From: Clostridium sp. 12(A)
Lineage (GTDB): Bacteria > Bacillota > Clostridia > Lachnospirales > Lachnospiraceae
Direction of reading: 5' to 3'
DNA length: 64,000 nucleotides
NCBI GenBank assembly: GCA_000526575.1
Contig: JAGI01000002.1
Location: 992,001-1,056,000, forward strand
Part shown: positions 45,431-54,666 of the stretch, piece by piece
How the letters are laid out: every line of letters begins with the position of its first letter
How positions within the stretch are numbered: the first letter of the stretch is position 1
Position numbers and translations under genes: made by a program
The notes under the pieces: generated by a model
What the model was told of the DNA's origin: nothing
What the model saw: the letters and a program-made list of their open reading frames with translations, nothing else
The model's database searches: none

Positions 45431-46951
45431 TTAATTTGCTGATTGATTCTCCCGCTTTTTTACTCTGGCTCCGGCTGAAATCGCGCCAACCGGACACACC
45501 AGCAAGCAGAGATGGCAGCCTACACATTTTTTGCCGTCCATAATCGGCTTCTTTGTATCCTTATCCTGCCTTAATGCCTGATGACCACCGTCATAGCAGG
45601 AGATATAGCACCGTCCGCAGCCCACGCACTGGTTCCTGTCAAATTTGGGATAACAGATGGAATCTCGTTCAAGCTCATCTGCAGGTATGGTATGGACAAG
45701 CGCCTTCCCAACAATCTCTTTTACGCTTTTATAGCCATGAGTGCTTAAGTAATATTTCATCCCTTCAATCATGTCATCGATGATACGATAGCCATACTGC
45801 ATGACTGAGGTCGTGACCTGTATGTTTTCACAGCCAAGGGCCATAAATTCAAAAGCATCTTTCCAGGACTCAATTCCACCCATACCGCTTATTGGTGTAT
45901 GGATCAGTCCCGGATGAGTCTTCATGGTATGGATAAAGCGAAGGGCTATGGGTTTCACTGCCTTTCCAGAGTAACCTCCCACGCTCGTTTTACCTGAAAC
46001 AAAGGGGCCGGATACAAAGGAATCTGTATCTACGTTCATAATACTCTTAATGGTATTAATAGCCGCGATTCCATCGGCTCCTGCCTCTATGGCAGCAAGG
46101 GCAGGGATTTCCATGTTTCCAATATTGGGCGTCATCTTAGCCAGAACAGGAAGATGGGTTCCTTTTTTTACTGCCTTAGTGTAAGCTGCGACCAAATCCG
46201 GATTTTGGCCCACATCAGAACCTAATCCATTGGCAGCCATGTGAGGACAGGAAAAATTGCATTCAATCATATCTGCACCAGCTTCCGTCACGATTTTGGC
46301 AAGGTACGTCCACTCTTCTTCTGTCTGCCCCATAATGGAAGCAACAAATATTTTCGTGGGATAATCCCGCTTTAAATCTCTGATAAATGCCAGGTTTTCT
46401 TCTAAGGTGTGATCAGATATCTGCTCTATATTTTTAAAGCCTACAAAAGGAAGGGCTTCTTTTCTCAGTGCATCAAATCTTGGGGATACCTCTTTAGGAA
46501 CAAAGGTTCCTATGGTTTTAAATGCCACTCCTGCCCAGCCCATTTCAAAGGCCTTTGCCACCATCTCATAATTGCTCCCCACAACGGAGGAGGACAGAAA
46601 AAAAGGATTTTCACATGGGATGCCGCAGAACTCAATGGATAAGTCTACTTCCTCTTTCTCCACCTTTTCATAGGAGGTGAGCTTTTCAAACATATCAGGA
46701 ATGGGGACGGGTGCATTGATTTTCCCTTTTAAACAGGCAGACAGACACGGCTTATCTTCACAGCTGCTGCAGGGAAGAGATTCCGGCAGACGGCTTATGG
46801 CACCAGAAATATTTTCAAAGCGATAGCTGCGTATCACTTTATCAATTTCCAGCTTATAAGGGCAAGCCTTGGTACAGGGCGCCTCATGACACAAAAGGCA
46901 GCCGCCTGTTTCCTCCAACAAGGAAGTTTCTTTGTATAATAATTTATCCAT
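45431..46951 (-). CDS. preA: Dihydropyrimidine dehydrogenase-like protein with fused N-terminal Fe-S domain (PreA type)
   Basis: 506 aa from the ATG at 46951 (GGAG 7 nt upstream). Domain order: an N-terminal GltD/DPD-domain-I-like Fe-S part (CLLCHEAPCTKACPYK, then CSSCEDKPCLSACLKG, about residues 18-80), the FMN barrel (about 90-390: FFLSSSVVGSNYEM, ECNFSCPHM, AKMTPNIGN, ISGMGG), and two 4Fe-4S motifs (CVGCGRCYISC and CVGCHLCLLVCP). The FAD and NAD(P)H domains of the PreT or mammalian DPD type are absent. It should reduce uracil or thymine. The loop GLGSDVGQNP has Val where mammalian DPD has its catalytic Cys, by eye. Confidence 0.87.
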   Translation of the reverse strand: MDKLLYKETSLLEETGGCLLCHEAPCTKACPYKLEIDKVIRSYRFENISGAISRLPESLPCSSCEDKPCLSACLKGKINAPVPIPDMFEKLTSYEKVEKEEVDLSIEFCGIPCENPFFLSSSVVGSNYEMVAKAFEMGWAGVAFKTIGTFVPKEVSPRFDALRKEALPFVGFKNIEQISDHTLEENLAFIRDLKRDYPTKIFVASIMGQTEEEWTYLAKIVTEAGADMIECNFSCPHMAANGLGSDVGQNPDLVAAYTKAVKKGTHLPVLAKMTPNIGNMEIPALAAIEAGADGIAAINTIKSIMNVDTDSFVSGPFVSGKTSVGGYSGKAVKPIALRFIHTMKTHPGLIHTPISGMGGIESWKDAFEFMALGCENIQVTTSVMQYGYRIIDDMIEGMKYYLSTHGYKSVKEIVGKALVHTIPADELERDSICYPKFDRNQCVGCGRCYISCYDGGHQALRQDKDTKKPIMDGKKCVGCHLCLLVCPVGAISAGARVKKRENQSAN

Positions 46952-46955
46952 ACGA

Positions 46956-48335
46956 TCACTCCAAGCCATATTTTTGCGGTTCACGTTTTACAAAGGCTCC
47001 AAAACCTGGAGTCCCTACAAATTCTCCTTCATCGTATACTAAGGTTCCTCTCACATAAGTCTGAACCGGATACCCCTGTACCTTAATCCCTTCCCATATG
47101 GTGTGATCATAATCCGAATGCATATTGTTAACGGAAATGGTCAGCTCTTTTTCCTTGTCATAAATGACAATATCTGCATCCTTTCCAATGGTCAGGGAAC
47201 CCTTTTGCGTACATCCAAAAATCTTAGCCGGATTGGAAGCACATAATTCGACTGCACGGTTAAAGCTTATCTTCCCCTCGTTTGCTTTTGAAAGCATATA
47301 AGGATATAGGTTCTCAATTCCTGCACAGCCGTTGGGAATCTTTGTAAAATCATCTTTTCCCCAGTCCTTTTCGTAACTCTGGAACGGGCAATGGTCGGTT
47401 GCCACCGTATCAATGCTTCCATCCATAATGGCTTTCCACAAGGCATCCTGGCTCTCCTTGGCCTTCATCGGCGGGGAGCAGACAAAGTTCCTTCCATCTT
47501 CCCTTTTATAAACGTCACAAGTAAATTCCAGATACTGAGGACAGGTTTCAATGAAGATGTTATGGCCTTCTCTTTTTGCTGCAACGGCAGCCTCCAGCCC
47601 TTCCTTATCCGCCATATGAACGATATAAAGAGGTGCATCCACGGATTTGGCCCAGTGTACGGCCCGTTTGTCAGCTTCTGCCTCTACAAACTCCGGTCTG
47701 CTTAAATAGTGATACCATGGGGTTGTTTTTCCTTCTGCCTTAAACTGTTCAATATTTAAATCAATCACATCCGGATTCTCTGCGTGAATGTTTGTTATGG
47801 CTCCTGCTTCCTTTGCCCTTTTAAGAATGCGGACCAGTGTTCCGTCATCTACCATCATGCCTTCCTTCTTATAAACAAGGAAGCATTTAAAACTGGTTAC
47901 ACCATAATCCACCGCATCTTCAAATTCATCTAAAATGGCACCGCCGTTTAAATCGGTGATACAGCAGTGAAATGCGTAATCGATACAAGCCTCCGGATCG
48001 CACATATCCTTTCTTTCCTGAACCGTTTCAACAATACCTTTTCCTTTTCTCTGAATAGGATAATCAAATACCGTGGTAACTCCGCCGCAGGCCGCTGCCC
48101 TTGTTCCTGACAAGTAGCCGTCTGCTGAAACCGTTCCTCCAAAGGGCATTGCCAGGTGCGTATGTACATCAATGGCTCCTGGTAAAACAAGCTTTCCGGT
48201 GGCATCAACAACCTTTTTTGCATCGACCTTTAGATCGGTTCCTATGCATACGATTTTTCCGTCTTTTACTGCAATATCACCTATGTAGGTCTCTTCCGAT
48301 GTTACAATCGTTCCATTTTTAATTAATAAATCCAT
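46956..48335 (-). CDS. hydA: Dihydropyrimidinase (D-hydantoinase family)
   Basis: 459 aa from the ATG at 48335 (GGAGG upstream; the longer frame adds a GTG codon). Amidohydrolase fold: GAIDVHTHLAMPFGG (metal His pair, about residues 55-69), TSFKCFLVYKKEG with the carboxylated Lys (about 148-160), later HAENPDVIDLN and TDHCPFQSYEK with the remaining ligands. It opens dihydrouracil or dihydrothymine to the N-carbamoyl-beta-amino acid. It lies 4 bp before preA in the operon, consistent with sequential steps. Confidence 0.92.
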   Translation of the reverse strand: MDLLIKNGTIVTSEETYIGDIAVKDGKIVCIGTDLKVDAKKVVDATGKLVLPGAIDVHTHLAMPFGGTVSADGYLSGTRAAACGGVTTVFDYPIQRKGKGIVETVQERKDMCDPEACIDYAFHCCITDLNGGAILDEFEDAVDYGVTSFKCFLVYKKEGMMVDDGTLVRILKRAKEAGAITNIHAENPDVIDLNIEQFKAEGKTTPWYHYLSRPEFVEAEADKRAVHWAKSVDAPLYIVHMADKEGLEAAVAAKREGHNIFIETCPQYLEFTCDVYKREDGRNFVCSPPMKAKESQDALWKAIMDGSIDTVATDHCPFQSYEKDWGKDDFTKIPNGCAGIENLYPYMLSKANEGKISFNRAVELCASNPAKIFGCTQKGSLTIGKDADIVIYDKEKELTISVNNMHSDYDHTIWEGIKVQGYPVQTYVRGTLVYDEGEFVGTPGFGAFVKREPQKYGLE

Positions 48336-48356
48336 CACGTTACCTCCTTAACGGAT

Positions 48357-48380
48357 TCGTGGGTGCAAAGGCACCCACGA
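48357..48380 (-). other. Intercistronic hairpin between binding-protein gene and hydA
   Basis: Perfect 10-bp arms TCGTGGGTGC (48357-48366) and GCACCCACGA (48371-48380) with a 4-nt loop, directly after the binding-protein stop. There is no U-tract. It probably protects the upstream mRNA 3' end or marks a processing site. Confidence 0.6.
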
Positions 48381-48393
48381 GGATAGCTGCTTA

Positions 48394-49572
48394 TTATTTG
48401 TTTATCTTATACACCAGTACTAAGCCTGATCTCTGATAAACCTGAGATACTGCCACTAAATTCATACCGCCTGCATTTGCTGCAATCAGGTTTGCATCCC
48501 ATGTCACACCAAAATCTACCTGACCGGAATTTACTGCTGTTGTTTCTCCGATATCACCGCCGCCTGGTGTGATGGTCACGTTTAATCCTGCATCTTTATA
48601 ATAGCCTTTTGCTTCTGCCACATAATATCCCATAAACTGGGCCTGTGGAAGCCATTTTAACTGAATGGATACATCCGTTTTCTCCGGCGCTCCCAGTGTT
48701 GCATCACTCATGGCATCCGTCCAGTAAGATGCATCACGGAAATCATCTAAGGTTAACGTCTGTAATTTTTCTGCTGCAGCACTGTCGTTTAATTTGATGT
48801 ATTTCTTAGCAAGGTCAAGAGTCTGCTGCAATGCCTCATCATCCAGCTTTCCAAGATCAACTACTTTATTTCCTTTTGTATCCGTCTCTACTAATTTCTT
48901 TACTTCTTCGGCCATATAAGCCTGATGATCGCTGGATACTGAGGAACCTGCTTCAAATACGATTTTTGCTGCTTCCTCTGGATTGGCACAGGCATATTCC
49001 CAACCCTTCATAGAGGCGCGGACAAATGCTTTTACGGTATTTGGATTTGCCTTGGCAAATTCCTTGGTGGTAAAAATATTATCCTCAAGCATTGCTACGC
49101 CTTCATCATTCATATCAATGAATTTAACGGAATCTCCATATCCATATCCTCCCTGATAGGAGTTCTCCACCAGTCCAAGCTCATTGTAGGTCATGGCTGA
49201 TGCTAATAAAATGGAATCATCGTCAAAGCCATCCATATCAAATGCCTGACTTAAAAATCCGGTTTCCTGGCCATATTTGCTTAAGAGAGCCTGAACCTCG
49301 TATTCATTGCCCAGTCCCCAGTTTCCGACCTTTCCTTTTTTTGCTGCGTCCTCCACAATATCTTTTGCAGTGGCATCAGCCGCGTAATATTTGCCTGCGC
49401 TCTCAGCGCCTTTTGCTTCTGTTGTCTCTTCTGCTTTCGCAGTCGTACTTTCTGAAGCCGATGTTGTCTGAGCCGTTTCTTTTCCCGTGCTGCCTCCGCA
49501 AGCGGTTAATGCTGCCGTGGTAAGTGCAATGGTTAATGCTGCTGCGGTTAAATTTCCTTTTCGTCTTCTCAT
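48394..49572 (-). CDS. THI5/NMT1-type ABC substrate-binding lipoprotein, circularly permuted
   Basis: 392 aa from the ATG at 49572 (GAGGAGG upstream). The signal peptide ends in lipobox LTAC (Cys25), then a Thr/Ser/Ala-rich linker. The family's second lobe comes first (KVGNWGLGNEYEVQALLSKY at about 80-99, LGLVENSYQGGYGYGD, NPNTVKAFVRASMKGWEYAC). The part that is normally N-terminal comes last (SIQLKWLPQAQFMGYYVAEA at about 302-321, VDFGVTWDANLIAA, ending RSGLVLVYKINK). The break falls at the usual hinge between lobes. It should bind a pyrimidine-like ligand for the adjacent permeases. Confidence 0.85.
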   Translation of the reverse strand: MRRRKGNLTAAALTIALTTAALTACGGSTGKETAQTTSASESTTAKAEETTEAKGAESAGKYYAADATAKDIVEDAAKKGKVGNWGLGNEYEVQALLSKYGQETGFLSQAFDMDGFDDDSILLASAMTYNELGLVENSYQGGYGYGDSVKFIDMNDEGVAMLEDNIFTTKEFAKANPNTVKAFVRASMKGWEYACANPEEAAKIVFEAGSSVSSDHQAYMAEEVKKLVETDTKGNKVVDLGKLDDEALQQTLDLAKKYIKLNDSAAAEKLQTLTLDDFRDASYWTDAMSDATLGAPEKTDVSIQLKWLPQAQFMGYYVAEAKGYYKDAGLNVTITPGGGDIGETTAVNSGQVDFGVTWDANLIAANAGGMNLVAVSQVYQRSGLVLVYKINK

Positions 49573-49598
49573 AATTAATTCCTCCTCTAAACTAGTTT

Positions 49599-50408
49599 TT
49601 ATCTTCTTCCTCTCAGCAAAGCTCCCTCCGCACATAGCAGTATGCCGTACATGATAATTCCAATGGCACATGCTACTACGATATAGGCCCAGGCCGTTGC
49701 ATACTGGGCAAGCACAATATTTTCCCTGATCTGTCTGCCAACTCCTATAATGAATTCAGCAAAATACTCACTGACCAGGGCGCTGATAATGCTGGCTGGA
49801 ACGCTGACTCGTAAGGCAACAAATATATAAGGTACGCTATTTGGAATTCTTAGCTTAAGAAAGACCGATAATTTTCCTGCTGCATAGCTTTTCATTAAAT
49901 CCAGACTATAAGGCTTTAATTCATTTAATCCCCTGTAAGCGTTAATGCTCATTGCGACGGTACAGGTGATCGTGACCACGATGGTCTTTGCAAACATGCT
50001 TCTTATATTGGCATCATCGCTGAAATCCTTTGTCAGATTATTAAGTATGGGAGCAATTGCAATGATCGGAACTGCGCTGATGGCAGATGCAATGCTTAAG
50101 CCTCCTGCTCCCCATTTAGGAAACACGGTGGCAATGATTCCAAGGAAATATCCAAAGACAGAGCCAAAGAATAGTCCTCCTGCCGCAACAATGACGGTTG
50201 CTGTCACATTCTTTCTTATGGCTGGCCCGTTATCCAGAATAATATTTAAAATCCTCCCCGGAAGAGGCAGTGCAAAGGTATCAGCTCCTAACATTTTGTG
50301 TAGCAGCTGTGTCTGCCATAGAATCAGCAAAAGGATACCAAATATGACTGGATATAAAACAGTTGTGAGGGACTGTTTCTCCCATTTCAGATATCGTTTT
50401 TTCTTCAT
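49599..50408 (-). CDS. ABC transporter permease (SsuC/ThiX-like)
   Basis: 269 aa with about six membrane segments. The EAA-type loop is LMKSYAAGKLSVFLKLRIPN (about residues 162-181). AAGGAG precedes the ATG. Paired with the permease at 50420-51232, it suggests a heterodimeric channel for the THI5-type importer, specific to the pyrimidine operon. Substrate is inferred from context only. Confidence 0.9.
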   Translation of the reverse strand: MKKKRYLKWEKQSLTTVLYPVIFGILLLILWQTQLLHKMLGADTFALPLPGRILNIILDNGPAIRKNVTATVIVAAGGLFFGSVFGYFLGIIATVFPKWGAGGLSIASAISAVPIIAIAPILNNLTKDFSDDANIRSMFAKTIVVTITCTVAMSINAYRGLNELKPYSLDLMKSYAAGKLSVFLKLRIPNSVPYIFVALRVSVPASIISALVSEYFAEFIIGVGRQIRENIVLAQYATAWAYIVVACAIGIIMYGILLCAEGALLRGRR

Positions 50409-50419
50409 GTTATCTCCTT

Positions 50420-51232
50420 CTACTTTTTCTTCCTCTTATAAGGTGATATCGCCTGCTCCAGTAAAACCATGAGATAAAAGCTGAGGATTCCAATCATGGC
50501 ACTTAAAAATACGATCTGCCAGAAAATATATATGGTAGTTGCATGCTTTAAGGATTGAGAAAGTGCGGTTCCAAGACCTGCTCCTCCCTGTAACGTATCT
50601 ACCAGAATTGCCGCAGTAATAGCCATAGGTGCCGATATCTTAAGCCCTGTAAAAAAATAAGGCAGGGACGATGGAATGAGCAGCTTCCGGTATATCTCAA
50701 ATTTACTGGCTGCAAGAGAATACATGAGTTCGTGTTTTTCCTTTTCTACTGATTTAAAACCTGCCAGGGTATTGGTGGCAACAGGATAAAAGGTCAGTAT
50801 GGCTGCTATGATGATACGGCTTTTATTAATATCCTTTGTAATGGCTAGGACGATAGGCGCCATACCAAGAATAGGAATCATCTGAATCATCATCAGATAT
50901 GGAAATAATATCTTTTCAACCGGCAAAAAGAGATTCATGACCAGTGCCAGAACAAATCCCAGACCAGCACCTATGACAAACCCAATTCCTGCCCGGAGAA
51001 GAGTAATTCCTGCATTGCTTAATACGATCTGAAATGCGGTCTGGGTTCCATTCACCTTATTGGTCGTAAAAACAGAAGCCAGGATCTGATGGAGATGAGG
51101 CAGCACATTCTCCGGAGACCGTTTGGTTCCTTCAATAATCGTAGCCCCAATCTCCCAAATAATGATTAAGCCGATAACCCAAACCAGGGTCACCATATAT
51201 TTGGAGGAGAGTAATTTTTTCATCCGGATCAT
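50420..51232 (-). CDS. ABC transporter permease (SsuC/ThiX-like)
   Basis: 270 aa. About six membrane segments, with the ATPase-contact loop ELMYSLAASKFEIYRKLLIP (about residues 155-174). I prefer the ATG at 51232, 7-8 nt after AGGGGG; an ATG two codons earlier overlaps the ATPase stop and is too close to the Shine-Dalgarno. It lies 11 bp before the second permease gene. Confidence 0.9.
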   Translation of the reverse strand: MIRMKKLLSSKYMVTLVWVIGLIIIWEIGATIIEGTKRSPENVLPHLHQILASVFTTNKVNGTQTAFQIVLSNAGITLLRAGIGFVIGAGLGFVLALVMNLFLPVEKILFPYLMMIQMIPILGMAPIVLAITKDINKSRIIIAAILTFYPVATNTLAGFKSVEKEKHELMYSLAASKFEIYRKLLIPSSLPYFFTGLKISAPMAITAAILVDTLQGGAGLGTALSQSLKHATTIYIFWQIVFLSAMIGILSFYLMVLLEQAISPYKRKKK

Positions 51233-51234
51233 AA

Positions 51235-52062
51235 TCATACCCCCTCAAAGCTGTTTCTTACCTTAGATACCAAGGCATTAAACTCCTGGGTTTCCTTCAT
51301 TTCTATGGGTCTTGGTCTTGGAAGGTCAATATCCACGATGGCAGATACACGGCCTGGATGTGGAGATAAAACAACAACCCTGTCTGATAAATAAACTGCC
51401 TCCTGAATGTTATGGGTCACAAATAATATGGTTTTATTGGTCTTTTGCCAGATGCGCAAAAGATCTTCGTGAAGCTTCTCCTTGGTGAATTCATCAAGGG
51501 CTGAAAATGGTTCATCCATTAAAAGTATCTCCGGACGAATTGCCAGGGCTCTTGCGATATTGACTCTTTGCTGCATACCTCCGCTTAATTCATGTGGGTA
51601 TTTCTGTCCAAATTCCATCAGCCCTACCAGCTCAAGCATTTTAGTGACTCGCTTCGTCCGGTCCTTTTTAGGCATTCCAAGAAGCTCCATAGGCATACAA
51701 ACATTTCTTCGTACCGTCCGCCATTCATAAAGTACCGGGGACTGAAACACAATACCATATTTTTTCTGCAGGCGGATCTCTCTTGGTGACAGGCCCCGAA
51801 CGGAAATAGTCCCTGACGTCTTTTCCTGTAAATCGGCAATTGTCCGAAGTAAGGTTGTTTTTCCACATCCCGAGGGCCCTAAAAGAGAGATAAATTCGCC
51901 TTGCTTGATTTCCAGATTTACGTTGGATAACGCGACAATCGGCTCTCCTCCATCTTTGTCAGGAAATTTCACGCTCAGGTTTTCAATTTTAATCTCGGTT
52001 TCTCTGGGAAGGGCTGGGTCTCTTTCTTTAAATTCTTCCTCTATATTCTCTACGTTCACCAT
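51235..52062 (-). CDS. ABC transporter ATP-binding protein (SsuB/TauB/ThiZ-like)
   Basis: 275 aa. Walker A GPSGCGKTT, Q-loop FQSPVLYEW, signature LSGGMQQRVNIARAL, Walker B ILLMDEPFSALD and H-loop FVTHN are all intact. The FSALDEFTKEKL form belongs to the nitrate/sulfonate/pyrimidine (TauB-SsuB) group. AGGAGG precedes the ATG. It energises the two permeases that follow. A GAAA-capped hairpin separates it from the upstream dehydrogenase gene. Confidence 0.93.
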   Translation of the reverse strand: MVNVENIEEEFKERDPALPRETEIKIENLSVKFPDKDGGEPIVALSNVNLEIKQGEFISLLGPSGCGKTTLLRTIADLQEKTSGTISVRGLSPREIRLQKKYGIVFQSPVLYEWRTVRRNVCMPMELLGMPKKDRTKRVTKMLELVGLMEFGQKYPHELSGGMQQRVNIARALAIRPEILLMDEPFSALDEFTKEKLHEDLLRIWQKTNKTILFVTHNIQEAVYLSDRVVVLSPHPGRVSAIVDIDLPRPRPIEMKETQEFNALVSKVRNSFEGV

Positions 52063-52083
52063 TTAAGTCCTCCTGTTATGCAG

Positions 52084-52117
52084 ACAAGGGTGTAAAGCTT
52101 TCGCCTTACACCCTTGT
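52084..52117 (-). other. Intercistronic hairpin capped by a GAAA tetraloop
   Basis: Arms 52084-52095 and 52106-52117 are 12-bp inverted copies, and the inner bases continue the stem (one G-U pair) to a GAAA loop on the transcribed strand. Very stable, with no U-tract. It sits between the alcohol dehydrogenase and ATPase genes. Confidence 0.7.
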
Positions 52118-52150
52118 AAGTTAATTACGATAAGTAGGAAGTATCATGAT

Positions 52151-53302
52151 TTAAAACAATCTACTGTATATGTTCAACAAATCTTCTTTCCCTATCTCTT
52201 TTCTTGTATTGGAAGGGCTTCCGCTTGCCATGGCATCCGTTGCCATCTTGTCAAAGGCAGCTTCAAACTCTTCCTTTTTGATTCCATATTCCTTTATGGC
52301 AGGAATGTGGCATTTCCCGCAAAGCTTATTCAGTTCCGCAAAAAATGCTTTGCTGGCTTCTTTTTCATCCGTTTCTTCCTTAGCCGCACCAATTACCCTG
52401 GCCATAGCAGCAAACCGGTCGTAACAGCCATCTGCCACATAAGAAAGGCACTCTGAGATAATCATTGCATTGGAGATTCCATGAGGTATGTGAAAAAGCG
52501 CTCCAATGGGCCGGCTCATACCGTGTACAATGGTTACCGATGCATTATTGATGCAGACACCGGCTTCGAATGCGGCAATTGCCATCTCCTCTCTTGCTTT
52601 TAGATTCGTTCCGTCCTCATAGGCAAGAGGAAGATATTTAAAAATACGCCTGATTGCAGATAACGCATACGTATCGGTAAGGGCATTGGCCTTTTTGGAT
52701 ATATAAGATTCCACTGCATGAGTCAGGGCATCCATACCGGTTGCAGCTGTAATACTTTTAGGTGCTGTCACGGTAAACTCAGGATCAATGATTGCGATTT
52801 CAGGCAATAGATCATCGCCTTTTAAAAGCATCTTGATTCCTTTTTTTGTATCCTTAATAACAGTAAATTTTGTTGTTTCCGAGCCGGTTCCCGCTGTCGT
52901 AGGTATGAGTACCAAAGGAGGGAAATTTCCTTTCAGCTCCTGGCCCATATAATCAGAGATGTCTCCGCCTAATGCTGTCATGGCTCCAATCGCCTTGGCG
53001 CTGTCTAAAGGACTTCCGCCTCCGATTCCAATGATAAAATCACAATCGGAATCCTTATAAGCCTTTACTCCGGCGAGAATCATCTCATCCGTTGGCTCGC
53101 CGGTTATGTCATTAAATATGGTGTGTTCTATGTTCCATCGGTCAAGATATCCTGTCAGTATAGAAACTGTTCCCGTCTTTGTTACTACTTTTCCAGTTAC
53201 GATAAACGCTTTCTTTCCCAGACTTTTGATCGCATCTTCACTGTTTTCCAATGCATCTGCGCCTAACATTGTTTGCCCTGGTAACATAAATTTAGTTGCC
53301 AT
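52151..53302 (-). CDS. Iron-containing alcohol dehydrogenase, candidate malonate semialdehyde reductase
   Basis: 383 aa, the standard group III ADH length. The NAD loop is GIGGGSPLDSAKAIG (about residues 92-106) and the metal histidines are in MDALTHAVESYI and HGMSRPIGALFHIPHGI. Next to a beta-alanine aminotransferase it most plausibly reduces malonate semialdehyde to 3-hydroxypropionate, the end step of reductive pyrimidine degradation in anaerobes. Substrate is from context. AAGGGG precedes the ATG. Confidence 0.88.
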   Translation of the reverse strand: MATKFMLPGQTMLGADALENSEDAIKSLGKKAFIVTGKVVTKTGTVSILTGYLDRWNIEHTIFNDITGEPTDEMILAGVKAYKDSDCDFIIGIGGGSPLDSAKAIGAMTALGGDISDYMGQELKGNFPPLVLIPTTAGTGSETTKFTVIKDTKKGIKMLLKGDDLLPEIAIIDPEFTVTAPKSITAATGMDALTHAVESYISKKANALTDTYALSAIRRIFKYLPLAYEDGTNLKAREEMAIAAFEAGVCINNASVTIVHGMSRPIGALFHIPHGISNAMIISECLSYVADGCYDRFAAMARVIGAAKEETDEKEASKAFFAELNKLCGKCHIPAIKEYGIKKEEFEAAFDKMATDAMASGSPSNTRKEIGKEDLLNIYSRLF

Positions 53303-53316
53303 AGTCCACCCCTTTT

Positions 53317-54651
53317 CTAAGCATAAGTTAAAAGTTCCTGATCAACAATCGTTAGTACCTCATCTAATTTCTTCAGTTCTTCTCTTAGCTGTTCCTCCGT
53401 AATGATGAGGGGAGGGGCAACTAATACCATATTTTCATGGGTATAAGTCATGAACTTCCGTTCTTTTAAGAGCCCTGTTATTTTTCCCATGATGCCCTTT
53501 GGGTCTCTTCCGTATGGCACCAGCGGCTCCTTTGTTTCCTTATCCTTCACCAGTTCAACCGCTGAGAATAAGCCAATATAGCGAACATCTCCTACACTTT
53601 TATGGTTCTGCTTCATCTTCTCCAGAACCTCGCCTAATACCTGCCCTACCTTATTTACATTGCTTAAAATATCTGCTTCTTCATAATAATTTACACATGC
53701 AACGCCAGCTGCACAAGATAGAGGATGACCGCTGTATGTAAGTCCGCAGGATAAGAGGTTATCATCAAAATAGGCTGCAATATCTTTGCTTACCACCACA
53801 CCTCCAAGAGGAACGTATCCGCAGGTAACTCCTTTTGCGAAGGTCACGATATCCGGCTTAATATCAAAGTGTTCAAAGGCAAACATCTTTCCGGTCCTGC
53901 ACCAGCCAGTCATGACCTCATCGCAGATCATTAAGATTCCGTACTTATCACAAAGTGCACGTACCCCGGGCATATAGCCCTTAGGCGGAATCAAGATTCC
54001 GTTGGATCCGGTAATGGTCTCCATGACGATTGCGGCTACGCTGTCCGGGCCTTCATACTGGATTTGTTCTTCCAGCTTCTTTAAGTAATAGGAGGAAGCC
54101 GATTCTTCCGACTCAAATTCAATTCCTTCTCTGTAAACATAGGGATCAAAAAACTTCACAAAACCTGGAACACCTGGCTCTAAGGTATATCTTCTCGGCT
54201 CTCCTGTTAAATTACCAGCTCCAAAGGAAGATCCGTGGTAGCTTCTATACCGGCTGAAAATCTTATGTTTTCCTGTAAACATTCTTGCAATTTTTACTGC
54301 ATTTTCATTGGATTCTGCTCCTGCATTGGTAAAGAAGACCTTTCCCATATTATCAGGCATAAGACCGATGATCTTCTTTGCAAGAATGGCTCTTGACTCG
54401 GCACCGTAGGAGGGGCCAACGAAACAGTACTGATCCACCTGATCCTTAATTGCCTGGCTGATGGCCGGATTGCCAAAACCAAGATTCATATTTACAAGCT
54501 GAGATGACATGTCACTATAGCGGTTACCATCGTAATCCCAAAAATAAATCCCTTCTGCCTTTTCAACTGAAATCGGATTAATGCTTTTTTGCTTGCTCCA
54601 GGACTGTAAGTTGTATTCCATTAAGGTACTTTTAATTTCTTCACCTTTCAT
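53317..54651 (-). CDS. Class III aminotransferase, candidate beta-alanine transaminase
   Basis: 444 aa from the ATG at 54651 (AGGAGG 6 nt upstream; a 20-codon longer frame runs into the terminator hairpin and is rejected). PLP fold I: TNAGAESNENAVKIAR (about residues 100-115), ICDEVMTGWCRTGK and the PLP Lys in VTFAKGVTCGYVPLGG. In this operon it should transaminate beta-alanine (or 3-aminoisobutyrate) to malonate semialdehyde. First gene of the operon, 15 bp before the dehydrogenase. Confidence 0.87.
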   Translation of the reverse strand: MKGEEIKSTLMEYNLQSWSKQKSINPISVEKAEGIYFWDYDGNRYSDMSSQLVNMNLGFGNPAISQAIKDQVDQYCFVGPSYGAESRAILAKKIIGLMPDNMGKVFFTNAGAESNENAVKIARMFTGKHKIFSRYRSYHGSSFGAGNLTGEPRRYTLEPGVPGFVKFFDPYVYREGIEFESEESASSYYLKKLEEQIQYEGPDSVAAIVMETITGSNGILIPPKGYMPGVRALCDKYGILMICDEVMTGWCRTGKMFAFEHFDIKPDIVTFAKGVTCGYVPLGGVVVSKDIAAYFDDNLLSCGLTYSGHPLSCAAGVACVNYYEEADILSNVNKVGQVLGEVLEKMKQNHKSVGDVRYIGLFSAVELVKDKETKEPLVPYGRDPKGIMGKITGLLKERKFMTYTHENMVLVAPPLIITEEQLREELKKLDEVLTIVDQELLTYA

Positions 54652-54666
54652 TCTAATTCCTCCTAC

